This document shows positions 8,555-17,490 of a DNA stretch of 30,643 nucleotides, one piece after another (the stretch's first letter is position 1; each line of letters opens with the position of its first letter). The stretch is taken from assembly GCA_020201305.1 (NCBI GenBank), contig JAIVHC010000003.1:1-30643 (forward strand), given 5' to 3'. The position numbers were made by a program, and so were the translations under genes. Source of the DNA: Geobacteraceae bacterium (GTDB taxonomy: Bacteria > Desulfobacterota > Desulfuromonadia > Desulfuromonadales > Desulfuromonadaceae). The notes below the pieces were generated by a model. It was given only the letters and a program-made list of their open reading frames with translations. It searched no databases and was not told the origin of the DNA.

Positions 8555-11500
8555 GCAGACCTGAAGCTGAAATGGATGCGGAATTAAGCGATGCTTCCGC
8601 GCGCAGGCGTGCCCTCGATCCCGAAATTTCCTGTATTGTGCGTGCGCCTGCAGGTTCGGGGAAAACCGAACTTTTGATCCAACGCTTTCTGGTTATGCTT
8701 GCGCGGGTTAAGCAACCCGGTGAAGTCCTCGCTATTACCTTTACGCGCAAGGCCGCAGCCGAGATGCGTGAGCGCGTCGTAGGAGCGCTCAGCGCTGCAG
8801 CTGCCCCCCCGGAGGGCGAATTGTCAGAGCATCAGCGCACTACTCGAGCGCTGGCGCAGGCCGTATTGAAACGTGACATACGCCAGAAGTGGAATATTCT
8901 CCAGGCTCCGGCACAACTGCGAATTCAGACCATCGACAGCCTTAATGCCGAGCTGGTGCGGCGGATGCCATGGTTGTCCCGCCTGGGAGCGTTGCCACGC
9001 GTTAGCGATTTCCCCCAACAGCACTATCAGGATGCGGTGCGCAGTTTACTCTTTACCCGGCGCCTCGATTCTTCGACCCGCGCTGCAGTGGATATGCTGC
9101 TGGCGCATTTAGATAACCGCGCGGATATTATGGAAAATATGCTCATTGATCTTCTGGCGCGTCGAGATCAGTGGATGCGACATATCCTTGCCGATCCGGA
9201 GCAGATGCGCGCTGCTCTGGAGGAGAGTCTCGCAAATAAGGTTGAAGAGATACTTACGCAGGCGCAGCAACAATTGGATTCTGAGCTTAAACATCAACTC
9301 CACCGTCTCACAGCCTATGCCGCATGCCATTGTGCCGACGATGCCAGTCCTGTTTGTGCCTATGCGAGTTCTGCATTCCCCTCTCCCGTAGCTTCTGAGC
9401 TACCGCAGTGGCAGGCTCTGGCTTCTATGCTCCTTACCGCCCAGGGGCAGTGGCGCAAGCGCGTGGATAAGAATAGCGGCTTTCCTCCGGGCAGGGATGC
9501 GCAGAGCAGGGAAATGAAGAATGAAGCGCTCGAAGTTCTTGAAACCCTTCGAGATTCAGTTGATCCGGGTTTGTGGCACGAGGTGAAGACGTTGCCACCG
9601 CCGCACTATGCTTCCAGCGCCTGGGAAGTGCTACACGCCATGCTTGTGGTACTCCCGCGGTTGGTAGCACAACTGTGGGTGGAGTTCCGTGCCAGAACAG
9701 AGGCTGATTTTACCGAAATAGCCTTGAGTGCACGTCAGGCTCTGGTCGAAAGTGGTAACCCGACGGATCTGTTGTTGCAACTCGATCAACAGATCGAACA
9801 TATCCTGGTAGATGAATTTCAGGATACATCCTGGCTGCAGTTCAGTCTGCTCGAAACCCTCACCAGCGCATGGGATGAGGGCAGAGGGCGTACCCTGTTT
9901 ATCGTGGGTGATCCGATGCAGTCCATATACCGTTTTCGTGAGGCAGAGGTGGGGCTTTTTCTGCGCGCCGACAGCGAGGGGATTGGGCAGATCCGACTCG
10001 TACCTCTGCAGTTGACGCTAAATTTTCGCTCCCAGGGCAGCCTGGTTGAGCTCGCCAATCAATGGTTTCGTGCCATATTCCCTTCCCGCGAACACGCTGG
10101 AAGTGGCGCGGTGCGTTTTACTCCTGCAGTTCCGATACATCCTCCGGATGATGAAGCCCTTAAGTTTGTTCCCATGGCGCACTCTGATCTGGATACCGAA
10201 GCACAAGCGGTGGTGGGGCAGATTAAGAAGATACTCGCTTCCAGCAGCGATGAGAGTATCGCGATACTGGTGCGTTCCCGCTCCCACCTGGGTGCTATAA
10301 TCCCTTTGCTTCAGCGTGACGAGATTGAATATCAGGCGCAGGATATTGAACCTCTGAAAGATGATATGTTGGTGCGTGATGCCGTATCTGTGCTCAAGAC
10401 TCTGATCCACCCGGCGGATAAGCTCAGTTGGATGAGTGTGTTGCGCGCTCCATGGTGCGGCCTGACCCTGGTGGATCTGAGTTATATTGCACGTTTTTCT
10501 ACTCTTGCTGCAGCGTTGAAGCATGTCGAGGATATGCCGGATTTGTCTGAAGATGGGCGCACACGCTTTGCCCATGTAGGTCGGATTTTGGTGCACTATC
10601 AGCATTTGCGTGGACGTCTTCCGCTTCGACGCCTGTGTGAAGAATGTCTGGTTGCTCTGAAGGTGCAGCAGTGTTGGAGCTCTTCAGAGCTTGAGGTGTT
10701 GGAGCAATTAGGGACGGTGTTGGAGCGTTGCGATCGCGGTGGTGATGTGGAGAATTTCGTCCATTTGGAACAACAGCTTGATCAGTTATATGCGCGCGCG
10801 CAGGGAGGGGTGGGAACGCAGATCCATGTTATGACTATCCATAAAGCCAAAGGGTTGGAGTTTGACCATGTATTTCTCCCGGGTTTGGGACGTAAATCAC
10901 GCGGAAGTTCCAAATCCCTCCTGCGCTGGGAAGAAGACCCCCATTTTGGCTTATTGCTTGCGCCTGTAGCCGAGCGCGGTGCTATTGAGCCTGATCCGGT
11001 TTATGCCATGCTGGGGCGCATGGAAAAACGCAAAGAGGAATACGAAAGCGCACGACTGTTGTATGTGGCAGCAACCCGAGCGCGTAAAAAACTCTATTGT
11101 TATGCCCATGCCCCGTTAGATGCCTCGGGTACCAGTACTCCAGCCAGTGGTTCGCTGCTCGAATTGATGTGGCCGGTATGTCAGCCCTTTTTTGCGTCTG
11201 TCCCTGTGGATGAGACAATGGAAGAAGAAAACGTGGAAAAGGTTGCGGAATCGCTGCTGAAGCGCATGCCGCAGGAACACTTCCCGGCGTATTCTTCACC
11301 TGAGACAGAGGGGGAATCTTCCGGGATACAGCAAAGCTCCGCAGCACACCGCCCCTTTGCTTCAGAGTTGCGCCGCAGCGCTGTTGTGGGTACCGTGGTG
11401 CATGAATATCTCGCTTATCTGTGTGTTGATACGGTGCGCCAACAACGCGAGTATATCCATTCTCTGCGGCAGGGGATGGTGCAGCGCTTTGCCCTCGAGG

Positions 11501-11889
11501 GCTACACTCAAGAGGCTGATTCCCTCGCAGCAACCTGCATCGACATGCTGGAGCGGAGCATAGAGAGTAAAATCGGGCGCTGGATCCTGAAACCATATCC
11601 GGATGCGAGCGCAGAGTTTGAGGTGTGCGGCGTATCTGTGGGGGAGAGTGTCATCGGAGTGGTGGATCGTACTTTTGTCGATCCTGACACCAATGAACGC
11701 TGGATTGTTGACTACAAGAGCGCAATTCCTGAAAGCGGTGAAAGGCTGGAAGCCTTTTGTCAGCGTCAGGGTGAGGTCTATGCACCTCAATTAGAGCGTT
11801 ATCGTACCCTGATGCAGCAGCTTGAACCCGGAAGGTGTTGCCGTGCTGGCCTCTATTTTCCCGCCTGCGATGCCTGGTGTGAAATCTGA
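8551..11889 (+). CDS. UvrD/RecB-family helicase-nuclease, AddA-like
   Basis: ATP-dependent superfamily 1 DNA helicase with a C-terminal nuclease domain, expected to work with the upstream AddB-like protein in recombinational repair. Motifs in order: Walker A APAGSGKT (32-39); Ia ITFTRKAAAEM; II LVDEFQDTS (Asp421-Glu422); III VGDPMQSIYRFR; IV LTLNFRS; V TIHKAKGLEFDHV; VI LLYVAATRARKK; then a PD-(D/E)XK nuclease with GTVVHEY, GVVDRTF and VDYKS (Asp1054, Lys1056). About 1112 residues, full length. I chose the ATG at 8551 because it overlaps the previous stop (ATGA) and has GAGAGGAG just upstream; a GTG at 8500 would add 17 non-conserved residues inside the preceding gene. This subunit looks intact although its partner is frameshifted. 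Confidence 0.9.
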   Translation: MSRPEAEMDAELSDASARRRALDPEISCIVRAPAGSGKTELLIQRFLVMLARVKQPGEVLAITFTRKAAAEMRERVVGALSAAAAPPEGELSEHQRTTRALAQAVLKRDIRQKWNILQAPAQLRIQTIDSLNAELVRRMPWLSRLGALPRVSDFPQQHYQDAVRSLLFTRRLDSSTRAAVDMLLAHLDNRADIMENMLIDLLARRDQWMRHILADPEQMRAALEESLANKVEEILTQAQQQLDSELKHQLHRLTAYAACHCADDASPVCAYASSAFPSPVASELPQWQALASMLLTAQGQWRKRVDKNSGFPPGRDAQSREMKNEALEVLETLRDSVDPGLWHEVKTLPPPHYASSAWEVLHAMLVVLPRLVAQLWVEFRARTEADFTEIALSARQALVESGNPTDLLLQLDQQIEHILVDEFQDTSWLQFSLLETLTSAWDEGRGRTLFIVGDPMQSIYRFREAEVGLFLRADSEGIGQIRLVPLQLTLNFRSQGSLVELANQWFRAIFPSREHAGSGAVRFTPAVPIHPPDDEALKFVPMAHSDLDTEAQAVVGQIKKILASSSDESIAILVRSRSHLGAIIPLLQRDEIEYQAQDIEPLKDDMLVRDAVSVLKTLIHPADKLSWMSVLRAPWCGLTLVDLSYIARFSTLAAALKHVEDMPDLSEDGRTRFAHVGRILVHYQHLRGRLPLRRLCEECLVALKVQQCWSSSELEVLEQLGTVLERCDRGGDVENFVHLEQQLDQLYARAQGGVGTQIHVMTIHKAKGLEFDHVFLPGLGRKSRGSSKSLLRWEEDPHFGLLLAPVAERGAIEPDPVYAMLGRMEKRKEEYESARLLYVAATRARKKLYCYAHAPLDASGTSTPASGSLLELMWPVCQPFFASVPVDETMEEENVEKVAESLLKRMPQEHFPAYSSPETEGESSGIQQSSAAHRPFASELRRSAVVGTVVHEYLAYLCVDTVRQQREYIHSLRQGMVQRFALEGYTQEADSLAATCIDMLERSIESKIGRWILKPYPDASAEFEVCGVSVGESVIGVVDRTFVDPDTNERWIVDYKSAIPESGERLEAFCQRQGEVYAPQLERYRTLMQQLEPGRCCRAGLYFPACDAWCEI

Positions 11890-11939
11890 ATCGAACGATG
11901 TTTATTTCCGCGTAAACAGAACTGATAAAGGGATGAAGT

Positions 11940-12572
11940 ATGGAAACAAAGGTTAAAGACTTTAACACGGTTGCCGCAAGCTGGGATGAAAAACCGCAGC
12001 GGGTAAAGCTTGCAGCAGGAGTGGCAAACGCCATTCGTGAGCATGTTGAAATACCCGCACAATGTCGGGCTATGGAGTTTGGCTGTGGTACCGGGATGGT
12101 GACTTTTAATCTGATCGATTTATTAGATGAGGTGGTTGCCGTAGACCGTGCTCAGGAGATGTTGGACGTGGTGGAGAAAAAAGCTGCAGATCTTGGCGTT
12201 AACGAGGTGAGCATCAAATTGGTAGACGATGATCTGGAGCAACTGGGCAGTACCGAATATGATTTCATCTACAGCAATATGGTGCTACACCACCTGCCCG
12301 AGATCGAGCCGGTACTTGAACATCTGGTGGGAGCCCTTAAACCCGGAGGAATGCTTGCGCTCTCCGATCTGGAAAATGATGACGGTTCCTTCCATGATCA
12401 ACCCGAGGGTATAATCCAGTCCGGTATCCAGAGTGTCCACCTGCAGGAGATCCTTGCGCACCTCGGGCTTACTAACCTTGGCTCCACCCAGGCACATGTC
12501 ATACTCAAGCAACGTCCGGACGGAGACAGGGAATATCCGGTGTTTCTGGTCTGGGGCAAACGCAGTAAATAA
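11940..12572 (+). CDS. Class I SAM-dependent methyltransferase
   Basis: A 210-residue protein with the SAM-binding motif I EFGCGTG (46-52), an acidic post-I residue in VAVDRAQ (about 68-72), motif II-like EYDFIYSNMVLHHLP and LKPGGMLALSDL. These are typical of methyltransferase_11/UbiE-like enzymes acting on small molecules. The substrate cannot be told from sequence. The gene follows the helicase by 50 nt, with a weak AAGGG Shine-Dalgarno, and ends at a hairpin terminator shared with convergent fxsA. It could be the last gene of the hldD operon. Confidence 0.85.
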   Translation: METKVKDFNTVAASWDEKPQRVKLAAGVANAIREHVEIPAQCRAMEFGCGTGMVTFNLIDLLDEVVAVDRAQEMLDVVEKKAADLGVNEVSIKLVDDDLEQLGSTEYDFIYSNMVLHHLPEIEPVLEHLVGALKPGGMLALSDLENDDGSFHDQPEGIIQSGIQSVHLQEILAHLGLTNLGSTQAHVILKQRPDGDREYPVFLVWGKRSK

Positions 12573-12579
12573 TCTTGCA

Positions 12580-12622
12580 TATGCAGTGCGGCAGCCTCAG
12601 GGAGGCAGTGCCGCACTGCATA
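12580..12622. terminator. Bidirectional terminator between methyltransferase and fxsA
   Basis: A 14-bp outer stem (12580-12593 with 12609-12622, containing TGCAGTGCGGCA) encloses a smaller GCCTC/GAGGC hairpin, followed by AAGTTTTCT on the plus strand. It sits exactly between two convergent genes. Confidence 0.85.
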
Positions 12623-12628
12623 AGTTTT

Positions 12629-13021
12629 CTATCTCCGGTAGATATATATATTTCCACTCTCTGCCCTGCGGTTAAAGTAGCGCTTTATCCACTTTTTCAA
12701 CCAGGGCCTGGTGAGGGGCAGAAGCATAGCAAAGCCGAAGATGTCGGTGCAGAATCCCGGAGTAAGCAGGGTCAGTCCGCCACAAAAAATCATGGCTCCA
12801 TCGATAAGTTCATCTGTGGGCAATTCGCCCTCATTAAGGGCACTGTTTATCCGACCCAAGACATCCGCTCCCTGGGTGCGGAGTAGATAAGCTCCTGCTA
12901 TGCCTGTCAGAATAATAAGACCGATGGTCGGCAATATACCGATAATCTTTCCCGCCGAGATAAGTACATATATCTCAAGAATAGGCACGAGAATAAAGAT
13001 TGTGAGCAATGTTATTAACAT
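12629..13021 (-). CDS. fxsA: FxsA family inner-membrane protein
   Basis: A 130-residue protein of the FxsA family, whose E. coli member suppresses F-plasmid exclusion of phage T7 when overproduced; its normal role is unknown. It has hydrophobic segments at about 1-25 and 28-48 and another near 75-100, the conserved PILEIYVLI stretch at the N-terminus, and GGLTLLTPGFCTD, the family's most recognisable motif. The C-terminus is basic and probably cytoplasmic. A GGAG Shine-Dalgarno lies 8 nt before the ATG. It is convergent with the methyltransferase and divergent from the fatty-acid operon. Confidence 0.9.
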   Translation of the reverse strand: MLITLLTIFILVPILEIYVLISAGKIIGILPTIGLIILTGIAGAYLLRTQGADVLGRINSALNEGELPTDELIDGAMIFCGGLTLLTPGFCTDIFGFAMLLPLTRPWLKKWIKRYFNRRAESGNIYIYRR

Positions 13022-13488
13022 ATTTGTAACTCCACTAAAGGGGATGAGGGGGACATTTGTGTTGCTACGCCTGAACCAGGATAAATATGTACATTTTTTT
13101 ATTTTTTATCCATAACTGGCTGTAAATATTGAAAAAAATAGTGTGCCTAAAAAATAGGCAAAATGGAGAAAGTTGTTTTTATTACTGCATGATGCCAGTC
13201 TTTAACAGTCTTTTCCACACCTTATCAACAGGTGCTGTGGGTTATGAAGTTACTCCATTGAAATGGCTGCGCTTTTTCGTTGTCAAGAATTTTCTCTCTT
13301 CCTGCGGGCTTAAAATTGACAAAATCAGAACGTGGCTTGGCTACCTGTGTAAAGGGGGGATTTCACCCTTGACAATGCTTGAGTAGGACCTATACTGTCG
13401 ACCTCTTTTTTAATTATTTTAGCAGTTTTGTACGTACATGCATTGTCCGTGCAGCAATACAAACCAACTTAATTATGGTACAGAAGTA
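13022..13488. other. AT-rich intergenic region with DnaA-box-like 9-mers
   Basis: 467 bp without a convincing gene between divergent fxsA and yceD. It holds a strong promoter (13369-13396), a second TTGACA (13316-13321) without a clear -10, and an AT-rich block (about 13080-13200). Several 9-mers resemble DnaA boxes: TTATCCATA (13106-13114), TTTTCCACA (13211-13219, fits TTWTNCACA) and TTATCAACA (13222-13230). Confidence 0.5.
13369..13396 (+). promoter_or_regulatory. Sigma70-type promoter of the yceD-rpmF-plsX-fab operon
   Basis: A consensus -35 TTGACA (13369-13374), a 16-nt spacer and TATACT (13391-13396) lie about 90 nt upstream of the yceD start. This is the best promoter match in the window and is placed to drive the whole fatty-acid block. 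Confidence 0.7.
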
Positions 13489-14034
13489 ATGCAAGTAAGT
13501 GTGGATGAAATAAGAGGCGAAGGCCTCGTACTGGATAATACCTACTCTCCTGAAGATCTGCCGGTACTGGCGCAGCTCCAGAATGAGGGAGTAGTAAAGG
13601 AATTTTCCCCGGTCGCATGCCATGTGCGTCTGCATAAGGTTGCGCAGCTGATAGAGGTCAACGGTAGCGCCGAAGTAACGGTGCGGATGGAGTGTTCCCG
13701 TTGTCTCGAAGAGCACTGGGATGAAATTAAGGTTGAATTCCATCAGAGTTATGTGGAGCAACTTCCGGAGGTAAAAGACGAGGATGGGTCTGAGGTTGAG
13801 CTCAGTGCAGAACAGATGGGGCTTGAGATTTTCGATGGAGAAGCCATAGACCTGTGTGATGAAATTCAGCAACAGATAGTTCTTGCTCTCCCCCAGCGTC
13901 CCCTGTGTTCGAAAAAGTGCAAAGGTCTGTGCTCTGCGTGCGGTGCCAACCTCAACACGGGCGAGTGCAGTTGCAGCGATGGCAACATCAGTATTCATTT
14001 TGCGGCTTTGCGGGATTTTAAGGTTGAAAAATAA
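13489..14034 (+). CDS. yceD: DUF177 family protein (YceD), 23S rRNA accumulation protein-like
   Basis: The YceD/DUF177 family sits almost always directly upstream of rpmF; plant and bacterial members are linked to 23S rRNA accumulation. The protein begins MQVSVDEIRGEGL, the usual family N-terminus, hence the ATG at 13489 although its Shine-Dalgarno is weak; an upstream in-frame ATG (13438) would add 17 unconserved residues. Cysteines occur as CSRC (69-72), typical of the family, and in a cysteine-rich stretch (140, 144, 148, 151, 160, 162) that could bind metal. Length 181 residues. Confidence 0.85.
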   Translation: MQVSVDEIRGEGLVLDNTYSPEDLPVLAQLQNEGVVKEFSPVACHVRLHKVAQLIEVNGSAEVTVRMECSRCLEEHWDEIKVEFHQSYVEQLPEVKDEDGSEVELSAEQMGLEIFDGEAIDLCDEIQQQIVLALPQRPLCSKKCKGLCSACGANLNTGECSCSDGNISIHFAALRDFKVEK

Positions 14035-14150
14035 CCTCTGTTTGGTTTACTTTTACGCGTTTGTTTCATTTTTATTCGAAATTTGACTGCATATTGTTTA
14101 TGTGCAGACAAACTGTTTGTTAGCGAAGATTACATTTAAGGAGTAGGAAC

Positions 14151-14330
14151 ATGGCATTACCCAAGAAGAAAACTTCAAAATCAAAACGTAATATGCGCCG
14201 TTCCCATGATCATCTGAACATTCCGGGAGTATCATTATGTCCTCAGTGCGATGAGCCTAAACAGTCTCATCGTGTGTGTGGTACGTGTGGTTACTATAAA
14301 GATCGTGAAGTGTTGGATACAACTGTCTGA
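14151..14330 (+). CDS. rpmF: 50S ribosomal protein L32, zinc-binding form
   Basis: A 59-residue protein of the large ribosomal subunit. The N-terminus MALPKKKTSKSKRNMRRSHD is diagnostic for L32. Two CxxC pairs (Cys30/33 and Cys43/46) form the zinc ribbon of the C+ type. An AAGGAG Shine-Dalgarno (14138-14143) lies 7 nt upstream of the ATG. It stands between yceD and plsX, the standard arrangement linking ribosome and phospholipid synthesis. Confidence 0.97.
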   Translation: MALPKKKTSKSKRNMRRSHDHLNIPGVSLCPQCDEPKQSHRVCGTCGYYKDREVLDTTV

Positions 14331-14353
14331 ATTTAGACGATTTGAGCGTTTTG

Positions 14354-15424
14354 ATGAAAACGGTAACTATTGCAGTTGACGCCATGGGGGGGGACAACTC
14401 CCCCGCGGTAGAAGTTGAAGGCGCTGTCCTTGCCGCGCGCACCTCCGGGGTTGAAGTTATCCTGCTGGGCGACGCTGAGCGTATCGAACAGGAACTCAGT
14501 CACTACGATATCAGCGGAATGAGACTGGAAGTCAAGCACACCACTCAAGTGGTAACCATGAATGATTCCGCCTCTGATGCAGTGCGCAAAAAAAAGGATT
14601 CCTCCATCAGGGTTGCTTTTGACCTGGTCAAAGAACAAAAAGCGCAGGCTGTAGTAAGTGCGGGCAATTCCGGGGCTACCATGGCTGCAGGAATGTTTGT
14701 GGTGAGGCGTATTAGAGGCATTGAACGTCCTGCCATTGCTACCATCATGCCTGCACGCAACGGTGAAGTTCTGATCCTCGATGTCGGTGGGAATGTCGAC
14801 TGTCGCCCTTCCCATCTTGAACAATTCGCCATTATGGGCGATGTGTACGCGCGCAATGTCATGGGAATTTCCGCTCCCCGAGTGGGGCTGCTGTCGAATG
14901 GTGCGGAAGAAAAAAAAGGCAACGATCTGACCCGCAACACCCATGCACTTTTGAAACAGCACGATCTCAATTATCTCGGATATGTGGAGGGACGTGATAT
15001 TTACAGCGGCGCCGTCGATGTGGTTGTGTGCGATGGTTTCGTGGGTAATATTGTCCTTAAAACATCCGAGGGACTCGCAAGCAGTATTGCATCCATGTTA
15101 CGCGAGGAGTTACACTCCCGATTTCTGGCCCGCATTGGCTACCTCCTGGCGCGTCCGGCATTTAAAGCGTTCAAACAGAAGATCGACTGTGAGGAGTACG
15201 GCGGTGCCCCCTTGTTGGGGATTCGCGGCACCTGTATTATCTGTCATGGAAGTTCAAGTGCCAAATCCATTGCTACTGCAATCAAACAGGCAGCAGAAAG
15301 TATTTTGACCTCGGTAAACGACGATCTCATTGCCCAGCTCGACAGGATGGGGGGAAAATCGGAACCGCCTGGATCCAATCCCGATGGCGGGAAAGATGCA
15401 CAGGATGCGCCTCAGGTTGGTTAG
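14354..15424 (+). CDS. plsX: Phosphate acyltransferase PlsX
   Basis: Makes acyl-phosphate from acyl-ACP, the first committed step of phospholipid synthesis in the PlsX/PlsY pathway; a peripheral membrane enzyme. The N-terminal AVDAMGGDNSP motif is diagnostic, and VVSAGNSGATMA, ILDVGGNVDC and GFVGNIVLKTSEG are conserved family blocks. It has 356 residues from the ATG at 14354; a TTG at 14342 in the same frame is an alternative start, and neither has a strong Shine-Dalgarno. The last 20 or so residues are a Gly/Pro/Asp-rich tail not typical of the family. Confidence 0.94.
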   Translation: MKTVTIAVDAMGGDNSPAVEVEGAVLAARTSGVEVILLGDAERIEQELSHYDISGMRLEVKHTTQVVTMNDSASDAVRKKKDSSIRVAFDLVKEQKAQAVVSAGNSGATMAAGMFVVRRIRGIERPAIATIMPARNGEVLILDVGGNVDCRPSHLEQFAIMGDVYARNVMGISAPRVGLLSNGAEEKKGNDLTRNTHALLKQHDLNYLGYVEGRDIYSGAVDVVVCDGFVGNIVLKTSEGLASSIASMLREELHSRFLARIGYLLARPAFKAFKQKIDCEEYGGAPLLGIRGTCIICHGSSSAKSIATAIKQAAESILTSVNDDLIAQLDRMGGKSEPPGSNPDGGKDAQDAPQVG

Positions 15425-15483
15425 ACGCAATATTCGTCTGAATAAAACCCTGAGGTGATCCGGATGACTGGAGAACTTTACAA

Positions 15484-16470
15484 GTGGCGGACATAAAAGC
15501 ACGTATTATCGGCACGGGGTCCTATCTACCCGAGCGTATTCTGACCAATTTTGATCTGGAGCAGATGGTTGACACCAATAATGAGTGGATTTCTGCGCGT
15601 ACAGGCATTAATGAGCGTCACATTGCTGCAGATAGTGAACAGACCTCTGATCTTGCGGTAAATGCAGCGCGTAAAGCAATGGATATGGCAGGAGTGGTTC
15701 CGGAAGAGATTGATATGGTGGTTTTAGCCACTATTACCGGTGATTTCCCCTGGCCATCTACTGCGTGTCTGGTTCAGGACAAAATTGGCGCCACGAATGC
15801 CTCAGCATGGGATGTGTCTGCGGCATGTAGTGGCTTTGTGTATGCATTAGCTAGCGCGGCCAAATTCATAGAAACCGGCACGTGTAAACGTGCACTGGTC
15901 ATAGGTGCTGAGGTCTTGAGTCGCATTATTGACTGGGAGGATCGCAACACCTGTATCCTGTTTGGTGACGGTGCCGGTGCAGTTGTCCTCGAAGGGCAGG
16001 AAGGTGAGAACGGGGTTCTCTCCACCCACCTGCACGCAGATGGATCTCAGTGGGAGCTGCTGTATCAGCCCGGGTTCGGATCACGTTATCCTGCAAGCGT
16101 TTCCGGTATTGAGGAGCGCCTTCCGTTCCTGAAAATGGCGGGGAACGAAGTGTTCAAGATGGCTGTGCGTTCCATGTACGATGTAGCGCAGGAGACGTTG
16201 AAGTTCAATAATCTGGATGTTACCCAGATTGCAAAACTCTTTCCTCACCAGGCCAACCGTAGAATTTTGGACGGGGTATCCAAACGCCTGAAACTCAGTG
16301 AGGGGCAGATGTATGTCAATGTGGATCGCTGTGGCAATACCTCGGGTGCATCTATTCCGTTAGCTCTGGACGAAGCCAACCACAAAGGGTTGCTGAACCC
16401 TGGCGACCTGATATTACTCGACGCCTTCGGCGGTGGATTTACCTGGGGAGCTGCACTGCTGCGCTGGTAG
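15484..16470 (+). CDS. fabH: Beta-ketoacyl-ACP synthase III
   Basis: Condenses acetyl-CoA with malonyl-ACP to start fatty-acid synthesis. The Cys-His-Asn triad is visible: Cys115 in VSAACSGF, His255 in FPHQANRR and Asn285 in RCGNTSGAS. The glycine-rich C-terminal AFGGGFTWGA is present. Length 328, normal. The start is a GTG at 15484, with GGAG 10 nt upstream and a sequence matching the family N-terminus (IIGTGSYLPE). Confidence 0.96.
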   Translation: MADIKARIIGTGSYLPERILTNFDLEQMVDTNNEWISARTGINERHIAADSEQTSDLAVNAARKAMDMAGVVPEEIDMVVLATITGDFPWPSTACLVQDKIGATNASAWDVSAACSGFVYALASAAKFIETGTCKRALVIGAEVLSRIIDWEDRNTCILFGDGAGAVVLEGQEGENGVLSTHLHADGSQWELLYQPGFGSRYPASVSGIEERLPFLKMAGNEVFKMAVRSMYDVAQETLKFNNLDVTQIAKLFPHQANRRILDGVSKRLKLSEGQMYVNVDRCGNTSGASIPLALDEANHKGLLNPGDLILLDAFGGGFTWGAALLRW

Positions 16471-16507
16471 CTATTGTGGTGTAATTCTGAATTCAATAAA
16501 CTAAGTT

Positions 16508-17449
16508 ATGGATTGTAAGATGTTGGCTTTTATATTTCCGGGGCAGGGGTCCCAGTATACGGGGATGGGCAAGGAACTTTGCGCTGAATTCAGTGAGGCA
16601 CGCGAGGTGTTTGAACAGGCAGATGACGCCCTGGGGCAGCATCTCTCGAGACTGTGCCACGAGGGGCCCGAAGATCAATTACGCCTTACCGCTAACACCC
16701 AACCTGCCATCCTCACTGCAAGTATTGCCGCGCTCCGTGTGTTGCAGCACGAAACCGACCTCAAAGCAGATCTGCTTGCCGGTCACTCTTTAGGCGAGTA
16801 CAGCGCCCTGGTTGCCGCTGGGGCTCTTGATTTTGCCGATGCGGTCAGGATTGTACGTCTGCGAGGTACCTTTATGCAGGAAGCGGTCCCAGATGGTGAA
16901 GGAGCCATGGCTGCGGTACTCGGAATTGACGCTGAAACCCTGCAGCAGATTTGTGCTGAAGCGGCCAAGGGTGAAGGGAGAGATGAGATCGTTACTCCGG
17001 CCAACTACAATGCTACGGGGCAGATTGTAATCGCCGGGCACACAAGAGCCGTTGAACGCGCCCTAGAACTTGCTGCCGAACGCGGTGCCAGACGGGCCAT
17101 GCGCCTACCGGTAAGTGCTCCGTTCCACTGTCCCCTTATGCTTCCAGCCGGAGAACGCCTCCAGCTTGAGTTGGAGCAGGTCAGTATCAATCCTCTCAGC
17201 GTTCCCGTGGTGTCAAATGTTGAAGCTACTCCTTACTCCGATAGCAGTAAGACCATAGAGTTACTTGTTCGGCAGGTGAGTGCGCCAGTGCGTTGGGATG
17301 AATCTGTCAGAAACATGATTGACCAGGGAACAGAACGTTTTATCGAGATTGGTCCTGGAAAGGTTCTTTCCGGGCTGATTAAACGGATTGAGCGTAAAAT
17401 GCCAAGCGCGAATATTGAAGATATCAAATCACTAAAAGCGCTTGTGTAG
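16508..17449 (+). CDS. fabD: Malonyl-CoA:ACP transacylase
   Basis: Loads malonyl groups onto acyl carrier protein. Conserved FPGQGSQ near the N-terminus, nucleophile Ser94 in GHSLGEYSA and catalytic His207 in APFHCPL are visible (numbering from the ATG at 16508). Most family members begin at the second in-frame ATG (16520, MLAFIFPGQG); both starts have weak Shine-Dalgarno sequences, so the extra four residues are uncertain. Length about 310, normal. Confidence 0.95.
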   Translation: MDCKMLAFIFPGQGSQYTGMGKELCAEFSEAREVFEQADDALGQHLSRLCHEGPEDQLRLTANTQPAILTASIAALRVLQHETDLKADLLAGHSLGEYSALVAAGALDFADAVRIVRLRGTFMQEAVPDGEGAMAAVLGIDAETLQQICAEAAKGEGRDEIVTPANYNATGQIVIAGHTRAVERALELAAERGARRAMRLPVSAPFHCPLMLPAGERLQLELEQVSINPLSVPVVSNVEATPYSDSSKTIELLVRQVSAPVRWDESVRNMIDQGTERFIEIGPGKVLSGLIKRIERKMPSANIEDIKSLKALV

Positions 17450-17490
17450 AATGTCCTGGAGTGCTAGAACCAGCACAGGTGGAGTGGAAT

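Noticed and set aside
10018..10605. Minus-strand open frame inside the helicase gene
   Set aside because: It lies wholly within intact helicase motifs and shows no independent start signal or family motif.
14035..14150. Possible separate promoter before rpmF (TTGACT at 14083-14088)
   Set aside because: No -10 hexamer at suitable spacing; the CTGCA/TGCAG inverted repeat nearby is too short to interpret.
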